Assembly (NCBI GenBank): GCA_963781595.1
Contig: CAWAGG010000006.1
Location: 1,612,001 to 1,676,000 of the forward strand
Origin: JBEDUK01 sp963781595
GTDB lineage: Bacteria; Actinomycetota; UBA4738
Direction: 5' to 3'
DNA length: 64,000 bases
Part shown: positions 56,905-64,000 of the stretch, in pieces
How positions within the stretch are numbered: the stretch's first letter is position 1
Layout: every line of letters starts with the position of its first letter
Notes under the pieces: generated by a model
What the model saw: only the letters and a program-made list of their open reading frames with translations
The model's database searches: none
Told to the model about the DNA's origin: nothing
Made by a program: the position numbers and the translations under genes

Positions 56905-57903
56905 TCACCGGCGGGACCCGGCCCGGCCCCGCAGCGCGCGGACGATCTCATCGCGTTCGGCCTCGGCCGCCTTCAACTCGACTCGTGCCGCCTCGATCCG
57001 CGGCGCCAGGGCGTTCGCTACTCCTTCGCGGACCCGTCGCTCGAGGTCGGCCTCAACGGTCGAGACCCAGGGGGACCAGACCGGCATCGCACCGTCGAGC
57101 CGCGCGTTGGGCACCCACCGGCCCTTGGCGCACGCGTTGAGGTAGCGGAGCGCGACCTCCGCATCCTGCATGCGCTGGGTCGGGTGACCGGCTATGAGGT
57201 GCTCCTCCAGTGCGCGCTGGCCCTCCTCCTTCCGGACCTCCGCGTTGATCCGGATCTTCTCGTTCTCCCGACGCTCGGTCTCGGCCTGATGCGCGGCGAC
57301 CTCCTCCGGCGTGGGGATGTAGTCAGACGTGATGACCTGTGCCACCCGCTCCGGTTCAGGCTTCGTCCCGTTCCCGAGGGCCCGCCGCATGCGAGCCGCG
57401 AACGCGCGGCTCGATTCCGTGCTGCCCTTCGCCCTCACGACGGCCGTCTCGGCGTTCGCCGGGTACATGGTCGGGCCGACCTCGCGGAGCCGCAACTCCT
57501 CAAGGTCGAAGCCGCCGTAACTGTTCGGCTGCGCCTTGATGACGTCGTAGGAGAACGACGAGCCGGGGATGAGACCCTGGCGGATGCCGTCGAATGCGTC
57601 GCGAGCCTTCGGCTTGTCGAGGAAGTATTTTGCCACCACCTCAAGGCCGGCGTGCGTCTCGCGCATGTCGAGCACCTTGCCGATGAGGAACGCCGGGTCG
57701 TCCTTGTGCGCATAGACCACCGGCAGCGGGTTGCCCTTCGCCGCCTTGACCTTCCATTCGCCAATCGACTTGCGGAAAGCTCCGGGCAGTACGCGGTCCC
57801 CTTGCGCGTCCACGTTGCCGAAGACGCTCACGAGCGACTTCACGATGCCCTGCGCGGGGTCCGCCGCCTTCGTGTGGGTCTCGAACACCTTGGTCGTTGT
57901 CAT
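56905..57903 (-). CDS. HK97-family phage prohead protease
   Basis: A 332-residue phage head maturation protease. GNVDAQGDRVLPGAF near residue 29, AHKDDP with catalytic H66 and PGSSFSYDV with S115 match the family's His/Ser positions. The C-terminal 150 residues are a charged helical region, possibly scaffold-like (these proteases are often fused to scaffold). ATG at 57903 with AGGAGGAGA upstream. No capsid gene follows it. Confidence 0.85.
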   Translation of the reverse strand: MTTTKVFETHTKAADPAQGIVKSLVSVFGNVDAQGDRVLPGAFRKSIGEWKVKAAKGNPLPVVYAHKDDPAFLIGKVLDMRETHAGLEVVAKYFLDKPKARDAFDGIRQGLIPGSSFSYDVIKAQPNSYGGFDLEELRLREVGPTMYPANAETAVVRAKGSTESSRAFAARMRRALGNGTKPEPERVAQVITSDYIPTPEEVAAHQAETERRENEKIRINAEVRKEEGQRALEEHLIAGHPTQRMQDAEVALRYLNACAKGRWVPNARLDGAMPVWSPWVSTVEADLERRVREGVANALAPRIEAARVELKAAEAERDEIVRALRGRAGSRR

Positions 57904-57990
57904 CAATCTCCTCCTCCTGCTGCTCGTTTCCGTCCGATCACGCGCGTCTGCATCGTCGTCCGCCATCCTCGTCGGCACGCGCCACGTCGC

Positions 57991-58290
57991 TCATCCGGGA
58001 TCCTCTCGTCCTCCTTCGATGAGGGCGAACGGCCGCTGCTGGGAGATCGCCAATCGCCTCCATCCCTCGGCCGCCTCGCGCTGCCGCGCGAGCTCCTCGG
58101 CCAACCTGAACGCGGTGTGGAACTCGTGGAAGAAGCCGCCCTCGGGAGCGGCCTCGCCTCGCCGCAGCCACCGCCGAAGCGTGCCCTCGTCGATGCCGGC
58201 GCGACGGGCCGCCTCCCGCCGGGAGCATCCCTCCGCGATCGCGGCGAGGACGGTCTGGCGCCGCGCCTCCGACCACCGGCGCTTCGGCAT
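57991..58290 (-). CDS. Helix-turn-helix protein, small-terminase-like
   Basis: A 99-residue protein. RRQTVLAAIAEGCSRREAARRAGIDEGTLRRWLRRG (in parts) is a strong HTH of the kind found in phage small terminase subunits and in transposase-like regulators. FHEFHTAFRLAEELARQREA is a helix typical of terminase small subunits. ATG overlaps the stop of the zinc-protein gene (TGATG). Upstream of the prohead protease, a usual packaging-head order. Confidence 0.65.
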   Translation of the reverse strand: MPKRRWSEARRQTVLAAIAEGCSRREAARRAGIDEGTLRRWLRRGEAAPEGGFFHEFHTAFRLAEELARQREAAEGWRRLAISQQRPFALIEGGREDPG

Positions 58291-58732
58291 CAGCGGCCTC
58301 CTGCGGACGCGACGGCTTCCCGTCGCGCTTGCGGATTTCCGGCGAACGGCCGGACATTGTGCGCGACCTTAGTCACGGGACTCGCGGGATCCCCGAAGAT
58401 TTCTTCCCGGCGCGCGCGGCCGACTGGCACAGTCAGGGAGAGCGGCATAACGCGAAGAATCCTGAGAGGCCGAGCCCCCTGGCCTCGGTCGCGATGGTCA
58501 GCCACGTTGTCCACCTCCACGAGCACGACGAGCTGCAAGGCACGAAACGTGCGAGCAACGCGAGAGCGCTGCGCACGAGCAGTGCCAGCCCGACGGGTCG
58601 AACCCGAGGTCGTACAGCTCGGCGCTATCTCCACGGCATCGAGCGCGGATTCGATCGGCGCCGACTGTCGTACACGTTGAGGCGAACCTCGACGAGGAGC
58701 CGACGTGCCTTCGTCGCTGCGTCCTCACGCAT
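58290..58732 (-). CDS. Small SWIM-like zinc-finger protein (two apparent frame breaks)
   Basis: Starts ATREDAATKARRLLVEV-like at 58732 and continues RIRARCRGDSAEL, LYDLGFDPSGWHCSCAALSRCSH, a W-x-C-x-C...C-S-H SWIM-type motif, then LQLVVLVEVD and a 65-residue tail ending at 58290. Frame is restored by AGTC (58666-58663) and TCGT (58545-58542) read as single codons, giving 146 residues. Similar small proteins occur in actinobacterial elements; function unknown. Stop overlaps the HTH gene start. Confidence 0.55.
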
Positions 58733-58823
58733 GGCGACTCTGGGCGTCCGAGCGGCGGCCAGGTAGGGGCCGACCGCGCGTTTCAGAGCGCGGCGGCCAC
58801 GTCCGGCGCCGCATCCTTGCAAC

Positions 58824-58943
58824 TGCCGAACTGGTGCCGCCCCAATGCCAGAACACCGGCAGCACGCTGACCTCTTTAGGAACCCGTTGCCGGTGTGCCG
58901 GTGCCGGTGTGCCGACTGCCGAACTAGTGCCGAACTGATGCCG
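58824..58943. repeat. Iteron-like repeats, candidate element origin
   Basis: TGCCGAACTRRTGCCG occurs three times: 58824-58839, 58917-58932 and 58928-58943, the last two sharing five bases. TGCCGGTGTGCCG occurs twice at 58888-58900 and 58902-58914. They fill most of the 216-base spacer between the helicase stop and the zinc-protein start. Direct repeats next to a replication helicase gene are the usual form of an iteron origin. Confidence 0.6.
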
Positions 58944-58948
58944 GTGCA

Positions 58949-60088
58949 TCACGGCTCGGCCTCCTCCGGGAGGTGCCAGAGCTTCAGGTTGTGCGGCCCC
59001 GATCGGTCCTGCGCGCCGAGCTGCCGGAGCGCCCCGCGCATCGTTCGCTCCGCGTACCCGGTCGCGGTCATGAGCTGCTCGAGCGTCATGCCCGGGTCGG
59101 TGGCGAGCAGCCCACGCACCTTGTCCGCCGCCGTCTCCTTGCGGCCGTCGTTCGGATCACGGCGGTAGCCCTGCTCCCGGTCGAACAGGAGGCCCCACGC
59201 CTCGCTCACCGGGAGGTCGCCGTCGCGGTCCTTGAAGAAGTGCAGGCGGCTGTATCCGGGCCTGACGAGCTGCAACCCCACGACGACCTCGGCGCCCCGC
59301 GTGTACGCGGAGGACCCGAAGAACTCGTTGATCGTGAACCGGGCGCCGGGCGGCGTCTTGCGCGTGTGGACCGGCAGGAACAGGGCGAACCCGTAGGCCT
59401 CGCGCCATCGGTCGAACAGCCGCATGAGGTCGACGGCCGCCCGTTCGTCGTTCGAGTCGCCGCGGTGCAGCTTGTAAAGCGGATCCGCCAGGACGATCGC
59501 GTAGCCGCCAGCGGCGATCACCTCTTCGAGTTGTTCGACCTGCTCCCGGTCGCCGTCCAGCGAAAGACCATCCGGCGCTCGCAGGTAGTCGACGTCCTCG
59601 CTGTGGTTCAAGCCGGCCTCCCTGAGGCGACGCTGGATGGTGCGGAGCCCTTGCTCCGTGTCGATCACCAGCCCCCGCCCGCCCGTCCCCTGCCAGTCGA
59701 GGAGCGTGGATCGCGTCGTGATCGCGCGGACGGCCGCGAGACCGAACGTCGTCTTGCCGTGACCGGTGGCCGCACCGGCCACGATCCGATCGCCGCGGCG
59801 AACGAGGGAACCGAGCAGCTCCCCCTCGCCGGTAGGCGTCGGGAGGTCGACCACCTCGCGGGCGGTCATGAGGTTCAGGCGGAGCGACGTCCGCGGAGAC
59901 GCTCTGGCAACGCCTGCGGCAGCGCTCGGCCGGCCGAGGGTGCGCGCCGCTGGGGCGACCGCGATCCGGAGCGGCTCGGCCCGACCGTGGCAGGGATGCT
60001 CGCGCGACAGTCGGCAGTCGTCTTGTTCACAGGGGCCGTCCTCGTCTGTGCCGACGAACGCATGACGGGCAATCGTCTCGACGGTCAT
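58949..60088 (-). CDS. RepA/RecA-fold replicative helicase-type ATPase
   Basis: A 379-residue P-loop ATPase. GAATGHGKTTFG near 135 is Walker A, IVLADPLYKL near 225 Walker B, and ARFTINEFFGSSAYTRGAEVVVG a DnaB/RepA-type segment. The C-terminal 60 residues are a winged helix (DPGMTLEQLMTATGYAERTMRGAL, read in parts). The N-terminal 100 residues contain CEQDDCRLSREHPCHG, a possible zinc ribbon as in primases. ATG at 60088 abuts the small gene upstream. Likely drives element replication from the adjacent repeats. Confidence 0.78.
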   Translation of the reverse strand: MTVETIARHAFVGTDEDGPCEQDDCRLSREHPCHGRAEPLRIAVAPAARTLGRPSAAAGVARASPRTSLRLNLMTAREVVDLPTPTGEGELLGSLVRRGDRIVAGAATGHGKTTFGLAAVRAITTRSTLLDWQGTGGRGLVIDTEQGLRTIQRRLREAGLNHSEDVDYLRAPDGLSLDGDREQVEQLEEVIAAGGYAIVLADPLYKLHRGDSNDERAAVDLMRLFDRWREAYGFALFLPVHTRKTPPGARFTINEFFGSSAYTRGAEVVVGLQLVRPGYSRLHFFKDRDGDLPVSEAWGLLFDREQGYRRDPNDGRKETAADKVRGLLATDPGMTLEQLMTATGYAERTMRGALRQLGAQDRSGPHNLKLWHLPEEAEP

Positions 60089-60186
60089 CAGGCGGCCCGC
60101 CGAGCGTCGATGCCACGATGTACGATTGCGGCGAGGTCGTGGCGGTCCCGGTTCGCGCCGGGGCCGCTTCGTGGTCCGGGGGTCAT
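60088..60186 (-). CDS. Very small hypothetical protein
   Basis: A 32-residue frame, MTPGPRSG to IDARRAA. Its ATG overlaps the stop of the gene before it (ATGA) and its stop TGA touches the ATG of the helicase gene, so it fits exactly between two genes as a coupled linker. The HDLAAIVHRGIDARR part looks like an amphipathic helix. Could also be only a translational bridge. Confidence 0.4.
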   Translation of the reverse strand: MTPGPRSGPGANRDRHDLAAIVHRGIDARRAA

Positions 60187-60461
60187 TCCGAGCCCGCCTT
60201 GCGAGCGGCACGCGCCTTCGCCGACTTGAACGCCAGATCCGCGAAGTACCGCTGCCGGGCGTAGGACGCGCGACGCCGACGTTCGGGCTCGGGCAGCACC
60301 CGATCCGGGTCGACCTCGTCTTCGAACCGACGGTCGAACTTCTCACGCGCCGGCCGCGTTAGCTCCTTGGAGTCGTACTTGGAATGCAGCGCGAGCGCGC
60401 CGATCCGACCCCGCAGGGAGCGCTGTTCGGCAGAGAGGGGAGCGATTCCGGATCGGGCCAT
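60183..60461 (-). CDS. Small hypothetical protein
   Basis: A 92-residue basic protein, ARSGIAPLSAEQRSLRGRIGA to AARKAGSE. Helical and rich in Arg/Ala; the LRGRIGALALHSKYDSKELT motif resembles small conserved proteins of actinobacterial elements and phages. ATG at 60461 with AGGAGG nine bases upstream. Function unknown. Confidence 0.65.
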   Translation of the reverse strand: MARSGIAPLSAEQRSLRGRIGALALHSKYDSKELTRPAREKFDRRFEDEVDPDRVLPEPERRRRASYARQRYFADLAFKSAKARAARKAGSE

Positions 60462-60578
60462 GCGCGACACCTCCTGGGTGTCGCGGTGCCCCAGTCCGCG
60501 AGCGACAGGCGCGGCTTACCGCCGCAGGACCCGATTTCGTCTCGACCGGATTATAGGACAGCGCTCCGACGAAAACGC

Positions 60579-60899
60579 TCAGCGGCGCCGTACCTTGAGC
60601 GGAGAGCGGATGGTCAGCATCATGGCGCGCTGACCGCGGTTGATTGCGTCGATCGCGTACTCCTCGCGGAAGGTGAAGAGGCCGTGTTTCGGACAGGGCC
60701 TCAGCAACAGGATCCAGCCTGGCTCACCGTTGATCGTCCCCTTGCCGAAGGGCGAATACCCGCTCTGGACAAGCTCGACGAGGTGGCCGTCCACGATGGC
60801 CACGACGGACAGGCGCTTACCGTGAGCAACGCCTCTTCCGTCGGTCATCCCGCAGGTCAATGCGAGGACGCGGGAGATCACGACCTCCTCGTCGTTCAC
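60579..60899 (-). CDS. Hypothetical protein coupled to the integrase
   Basis: A 106-residue protein, likely two-layer alpha/beta: EEVVISRVLALTCGMTDGRG, GKRLSVVAIVDGHLVELVQSG, PGWILLLRPCPKHGLFTF. A Cys-x-Lys-His pair may bind metal. GTG at 60899 overlaps the integrase stop (GTGA), so it is made with integrase; an excisionase-like or directionality role is possible but it lacks an obvious HTH. Confidence 0.6.
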   Translation of the reverse strand: MNDEEVVISRVLALTCGMTDGRGVAHGKRLSVVAIVDGHLVELVQSGYSPFGKGTINGEPGWILLLRPCPKHGLFTFREEYAIDAINRGQRAMMLTIRSPLKVRRR

Positions 60900-61822
60900 A
60901 GCCGGTCTCCCGGACTCAGTCGCCGGTGTGCGGCGATGGCCCTGGCGTCCGCCGTGCTCGCCGCGTAGCGCCCGACCATCGACCTCGAGGACCATCCGGC
61001 GAGCCTCATCAGGTCGGTCTCGCCGCCGCCGGCCCGGAGCCATGCGTCAGCGAAGCTGTGACGAAGTTGATGTGGATGAACGCGACCGATCCCGGCGGCC
61101 TCGGAGCGGCGCCAGACCATCTGTCGCACGCCGCTCGGCGTCGTGCGACCCTTGCCGCCCAACCACAGCCACGGCTCCGCGGCGTGACGATGCCGGACTC
61201 GGAACCGGAGATAGCGATCGAGGGCGCGGGTGGTCTTGACGCCGAACGGGAGCATCCGGACGCGCGCGCCCTTGCCCACTACCCGAAGCACGGCGGCATC
61301 GAGGTCGACGTCCTCGAGCGTGAGGTTCGAGCACTCGGCGAGCCGGGCGCCGCAGTCGATGAACACGCGCAGGATTGCCTCATCCCTGCGGCCTTCGAAC
61401 GTCTTGGAGTCGCACGACGCGAGGAGTATCCGGAGGTCGTCCTCGTTCACGACCGCGACCGGCTGCTCCGGGATCCTTGGGACCTCCATGTTCGCCATCG
61501 GGTTCGAGGGGATCTCGCCCTCGCCCAGGAGCCACCGGAACAGCTGTTGGCACGACCGGTACCGCTGGCTCGCGGTTGCCGCAGAGCGGTGGGCGAGGAG
61601 ATCCTCGATGTAGCTCTCGATGTGCTCCCGCTTGATGTTCAGCGGGTCGGTCGGCATGCCGCGGTCGGCCAGGAAGGTCGCGAGACCCTCCGCCGCGTAG
61701 GTGTAGCTGGTAATGGTCGCCGGGCTCTTGTTCGCCGCCCTCAGGTGCCGTTGGAACGATGGCACGAGCGACGCGAGCACGTTGGTAGACTCGGGCGCGA
61801 TGACTGCGAATCGCTCCTCCAT
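60896..61822 (-). CDS. Tyrosine recombinase (element integrase)
   Basis: A 308-residue XerC/D-like integrase. N-terminal SAM-like core-binding domain (FQRHLRAANKSPATITSYTYA, in parts) and catalytic domain with R160, K184, H251-x-x-R254, W277 and nucleophile Y286. GGGGAGGAAA precedes the ATG. It adjoins the intact tRNA-Ala, the usual place for an integrase cutting at that tRNA. Confidence 0.92.
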   Translation of the reverse strand: MEERFAVIAPESTNVLASLVPSFQRHLRAANKSPATITSYTYAAEGLATFLADRGMPTDPLNIKREHIESYIEDLLAHRSAATASQRYRSCQQLFRWLLGEGEIPSNPMANMEVPRIPEQPVAVVNEDDLRILLASCDSKTFEGRRDEAILRVFIDCGARLAECSNLTLEDVDLDAAVLRVVGKGARVRMLPFGVKTTRALDRYLRFRVRHRHAAEPWLWLGGKGRTTPSGVRQMVWRRSEAAGIGRVHPHQLRHSFADAWLRAGGGETDLMRLAGWSSRSMVGRYAASTADARAIAAHRRLSPGDRL

Positions 61823-61923
61823 GGCCCTTTCCTCCCCGCTGGCTGGCCCCTGCCAACGAGTGAAAGTATACGCTGTGCAAGCGGTGTACGAACGGCCGGA
61901 GGAGCATTCCCGCAGGTAGATAT

Positions 61924-61996
61924 GGGCCTGTAGCTCAGTTGGTAGAGCGCTTGACTGGCAGTCAAGAGGTCAGGGGTTCGATTCCCCTCAGGTCCA
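61924..61996 (+). tRNA. tRNA-Ala(GGC), complete, contains attR
   Basis: 73 nt without encoded CCA. Acceptor GGGCCTG/CAGGTCC with the alanine identity pair G3-U70, D-arm GCTC/GAGC, anticodon stem CTTGA/TCAAG with loop CTGGCAG (anticodon GGC), variable AGGTC, T-arm AGGGG-TTCGATT-CCCCT, discriminator A. Its first 41 bases come from the element; its upstream DNA is element sequence, so its promoter is not the original one. Confidence 0.95.
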
Positions 61997-62072
61997 CTGA
62001 CGTTATCGGCGTTCCCAAGCCATTTCCGCAGGTCACGTCCCTGCCTGCCGTTCCGGTCGCTCCGACGGAAGA

Positions 62073-62088
62073 GAGGGGAATCGAACCC
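62073..62088 (-). repeat. Inverted copy of the tRNA-Ala T-arm
   Basis: GAGGGGAATCGAACCC is the exact reverse complement of tRNA bases 61974-61989 and lies 77 bases past the tRNA end. The rest of the 228-base spacer to the MFS gene holds no gene; CCTGCCT/AGGCAGG at 62040-62046 and 62091-62097 flank this site as an inverted repeat. Confidence 0.5.
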
Positions 62089-62224
62089 ACAGGCAGGCTC
62101 GCACTCTCGAGGGGATCGCTCCGCACCGGCTCGTGATGACGCGTGAGCCCGACCGCTTGATCCTCGGTCAGGCGAACCAGTCTCAGGGTAGCGGCGCGCG
62201 ACGCCACAGCTAGCGCGATCGGCG

Positions 62225-63865
62225 TCAGCCCCCGCCCTCGGGCGCCGGCGGGGCTCCGGGTTGGTGCCTCGGGATTCGCTTCGTGAAGAACAGCGATGTG
62301 ACGCCGAGGAGGGCGAGCAAAGCGAGGGCCGAACGGAGCCCGTCCAACCGCGCCTGCTCGTTCACGTCGACGATGGCCTGGGTGGTCTTCTGGTCGACCC
62401 CCGCATCCTTCAGCGCCGCCTCCAGCTGCGCGTCGGAGACGAAGGGCACGCCGCTCGCGAGCTGCACGCTCGCCTGGGAGCTGACCGACTTCGGCACGTC
62501 CGGGTTCTGGGCTAGCCCGCTCAGGAACGAAGCGGTCAGCGCCGCGATCATGACTGAACCGGCCAGGGCCGTTCCTAGGGATGCGCCGAATTGCGTGGCC
62601 GTGTTCTGGAGGCCGCCGACCTCGGGACTCTGCTCGTCGGGAACGGCCGACACGGTGACGCTCCCGAGCTGAGAGGCGAGGCCGCCCATCCCGAGTCCGA
62701 TCAGCATCAACGGCACCGTCACGATGCTTGCGCTAGCACCGACATCCATGGCGCTGATCAGCACCACGATGCCGATCACGGTCGCGACCATCCCTATCTC
62801 CACGACCCGTCGGGGCGATGCCTTCGGGAAGAATTTGGGCACGCCCGCCGCGGCGATCAGCATCGTCACCGACAGCGGGGTGATCTTGATCCCGGTGTCG
62901 ATCGCCGACAGCCCGAGCGCGACCGACAGGTAGAGCGGGATCACGAAGAAGATGCCCATCATCACCAGGAACTGGAAGAAGAACATGATCATCCCGCCGG
63001 TCATCTGACGGTTGGCGAACAGCGCCGGGGTCACGAGCGGCTCGGCTCCAGCGGCCTCGAGCCGCCTGATGTGCAGCATGAACAGCCGCACGGATACGAG
63101 TCCACCGAGGATGAGCCAGAACACCGGCGACATGCCGAGCACGGAGGGCCCACCCTCGGCCGGCAGGAACCACCCCCACGTGGACGATTGCAGCACCCCG
63201 AACGCCACGAGGCCCATCCCGATCGCCCAGAGGATCGCGCCCAGCACGTCCAGATGAGAACGAACCTCCACCGGCGCGTCGGAGACGCGGCGGGAGAACA
63301 GGAAGATGCCGGCGCCGAGGAGCACCTCGCCCACGAACACCCATCGCCAGGACGCGTACGTCGTCGCGAGCCCGCCGATGAGCGGTCCGACGGCGATCGC
63401 GATCGCCGCGGACGCGCCGACCAGACCGTAGGCGCGAGGACGCCCCTCCCGCGGAAAGTTGCCGGCCACGAGCGCGACGATGGCCGGCATGATGAGCGCC
63501 GCGCCGATGCCTTCGAGGAGCGACCAACCGAACAGCAACACCGCGAGGTTCGGCGCGAGGGCCGTCGTCAACGACCCGGTGCAGTAGATGACCAAACCGA
63601 TCGTGAACGCGCGCTTCCGACCGATGATCGATCCGATCTTCCCGCCGGTCACCATCAGCATGGCCATGATCAGCGTGTACAGGACGATGGCGCTCTGGAT
63701 ACCAGTGACCGTCGTGTTGATGTCGTTGGCGACGGTCGCGATGGAAACGTTCATGACCGAAGTGTCGAGCGCCATCAGGAACTGGCCCGCACACAGCGTC
63801 AATAGGACGACGCCGGCTCCCCGCGCGGTCCGCGGCTCTGCCATCAGGCTCTGCTCCTGGCTCAT
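62225..63865 (-). CDS. MFS multidrug exporter, DHA2 (EmrB/QacA) type
   Basis: A 546-residue transporter with 14 predicted helices. LDTSVMNVSIATVA in helix 1 and GGKIGSIIGRKRAF (motif A) mark the DHA2 drug:H+ antiporters; GLVGASAAIAIAVGPLIGG is motif C. An extracytoplasmic insert (QASVQLASGVPFVSDAQLEAAL, in parts) near the C-terminus is common in this group. ATG 63865 chosen, 63844 also possible (AGGAG upstream). Chromosomal side of the element. No regulator gene is in the window. Confidence 0.9.
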   Translation of the reverse strand: MSQEQSLMAEPRTARGAGVVLLTLCAGQFLMALDTSVMNVSIATVANDINTTVTGIQSAIVLYTLIMAMLMVTGGKIGSIIGRKRAFTIGLVIYCTGSLTTALAPNLAVLLFGWSLLEGIGAALIMPAIVALVAGNFPREGRPRAYGLVGASAAIAIAVGPLIGGLATTYASWRWVFVGEVLLGAGIFLFSRRVSDAPVEVRSHLDVLGAILWAIGMGLVAFGVLQSSTWGWFLPAEGGPSVLGMSPVFWLILGGLVSVRLFMLHIRRLEAAGAEPLVTPALFANRQMTGGMIMFFFQFLVMMGIFFVIPLYLSVALGLSAIDTGIKITPLSVTMLIAAAGVPKFFPKASPRRVVEIGMVATVIGIVVLISAMDVGASASIVTVPLMLIGLGMGGLASQLGSVTVSAVPDEQSPEVGGLQNTATQFGASLGTALAGSVMIAALTASFLSGLAQNPDVPKSVSSQASVQLASGVPFVSDAQLEAALKDAGVDQKTTQAIVDVNEQARLDGLRSALALLALLGVTSLFFTKRIPRHQPGAPPAPEGGG

Positions 63866-64000
63866 GGGTCTTCGAGTCCGCGACCGACTCGTGGCCTCGT
63901 CTCCGCTTCGCGCGTCGACGCTACGGGGTCGGCCCGGCCGGGGCCTCATGCGTTCCGGGTGAATCCGCCAAATTAGGGACGGTTTCGGGGACCGCATCCG

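Larger units (their letters stand above)
52042..61964. mobile_element. Integrated element in tRNA-Ala(GGC), about 9.9 kb, phage-derived satellite or integrative element
   Basis: Bounded by the 41-bp direct repeat at 52042-52082 and 61924-61964. A tyrosine integrase lies 102 bases inside the right end. All genes are on the minus strand. It encodes a replicative-type helicase, an HTH small-terminase-like protein and an HK97-like prohead protease but no portal, large terminase or capsid, plus toxin-antitoxin and exonuclease cargo. Unusually, the tRNA 5' half is duplicated, not the 3' half. Confidence 0.88.

Noticed and set aside
57991..58290. HTH protein as an IS transposase subunit
   Set aside because: The HTH alone would allow it, but no second transposase frame or inverted repeats are nearby, and it is coupled to a head-protease gene, so a phage small-terminase role is more likely.
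62041..62115. A second tRNA gene on the minus strand downstream of tRNA-Ala
   Set aside because: Only a T-arm-like stretch is present; no D-arm or anticodon arm can be built around it.

Overview
The window is high-GC bacterial DNA. The fixed gene strings tig-clpP-clpX, valS-folC-ndk, mreB-mreC-mreD-mrdA-rodA and rne-rplU-rpmA-obgE-nadD-rsfS, a very large type NAD-glutamate dehydrogenase, a dedicated FAS-II operon, and TANNNT -10 boxes placed 8-10 bases before start codons all point to an actinobacterium (Actinomycetota), probably an uncultured lineage. I cannot name a genus from sequence alone.

Layout. (1) 1-1.5 kb: the N-terminal part of an NAD-glutamate dehydrogenase and a small AT-hook protein. 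(2) 1.7-15.4 kb: a glycan/amino-sugar catabolic locus. It holds a GH38 mannosidase, a GH4 glycosidase, a P1-family peptidase, a BadF-type amino-sugar kinase, a SIS-domain deaminase/isomerase, a hydroxyacid dehydrogenase, a complete sugar ABC transporter (lipoprotein, two permeases, ATPase) and a ROK regulator. Two copies of the same palindrome sit at the ROK promoter and at the divergent GH4/SIS promoter, so the ROK protein probably controls both transcripts. (3) 15.5-28.6 kb: an orphan PAS histidine kinase, trigger factor and ClpXP, an AAA+ ATPase with a methyltransferase, then valS, folC, ndk. (4) 28.7-34.4 kb, minus strand: the FAS-II operon fabD-(biotinyl-like)-fabH-fabG-acpP-fabF with a PLP dehydratase at its end. 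(5) 34.5-49 kb: rod-shape and cell-wall genes, RNase E, ribosomal proteins L21/L27, Obg, NadD, a LytR_C protein and RsfS. (6) 49.4-52 kb: trmO, amrS and amrB.

(7) 52.04-61.96 kb: an integrated element of about 9.9 kb inside a tRNA-Ala(GGC) gene. A 41-bp copy of the tRNA 5' half marks the left end and the complete tRNA marks the right end, next to a tyrosine integrase. Every element gene is on the minus strand: integrase, small accessory genes, a RepA/RecA-like helicase with a set of 16-bp iteron-like repeats beside it, a SWIM-like zinc protein, an HTH (small-terminase-like) protein, an HK97-type prohead protease, a secreted lipoprotein with an Excalibur-like end, a DnaQ-type exonuclease fused to a TerB-like domain, an unknown 288-residue protein and a MerR/DUF433-PIN toxin-antitoxin pair. 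It looks like a phage-derived satellite or integrative element with defence-type cargo. (8) 62.2-63.9 kb: an MFS drug exporter of the DHA2 type.

A data-quality point affects many entries. Trigger factor, clpP, clpX, mreB, mreC, mreD, mrdA, rodA, obgE, amrS and several element genes appear frameshifted. Almost every break can be repaired by one rule: a codon carries four bases, and its third and fourth bases are two alternative, usually synonymous, wobble bases. With that rule clpX gives 423 residues, clpP 199 and mreD 166. I therefore annotate these as intact genes with consensus errors (probably merged strain variants), not as pseudogenes.
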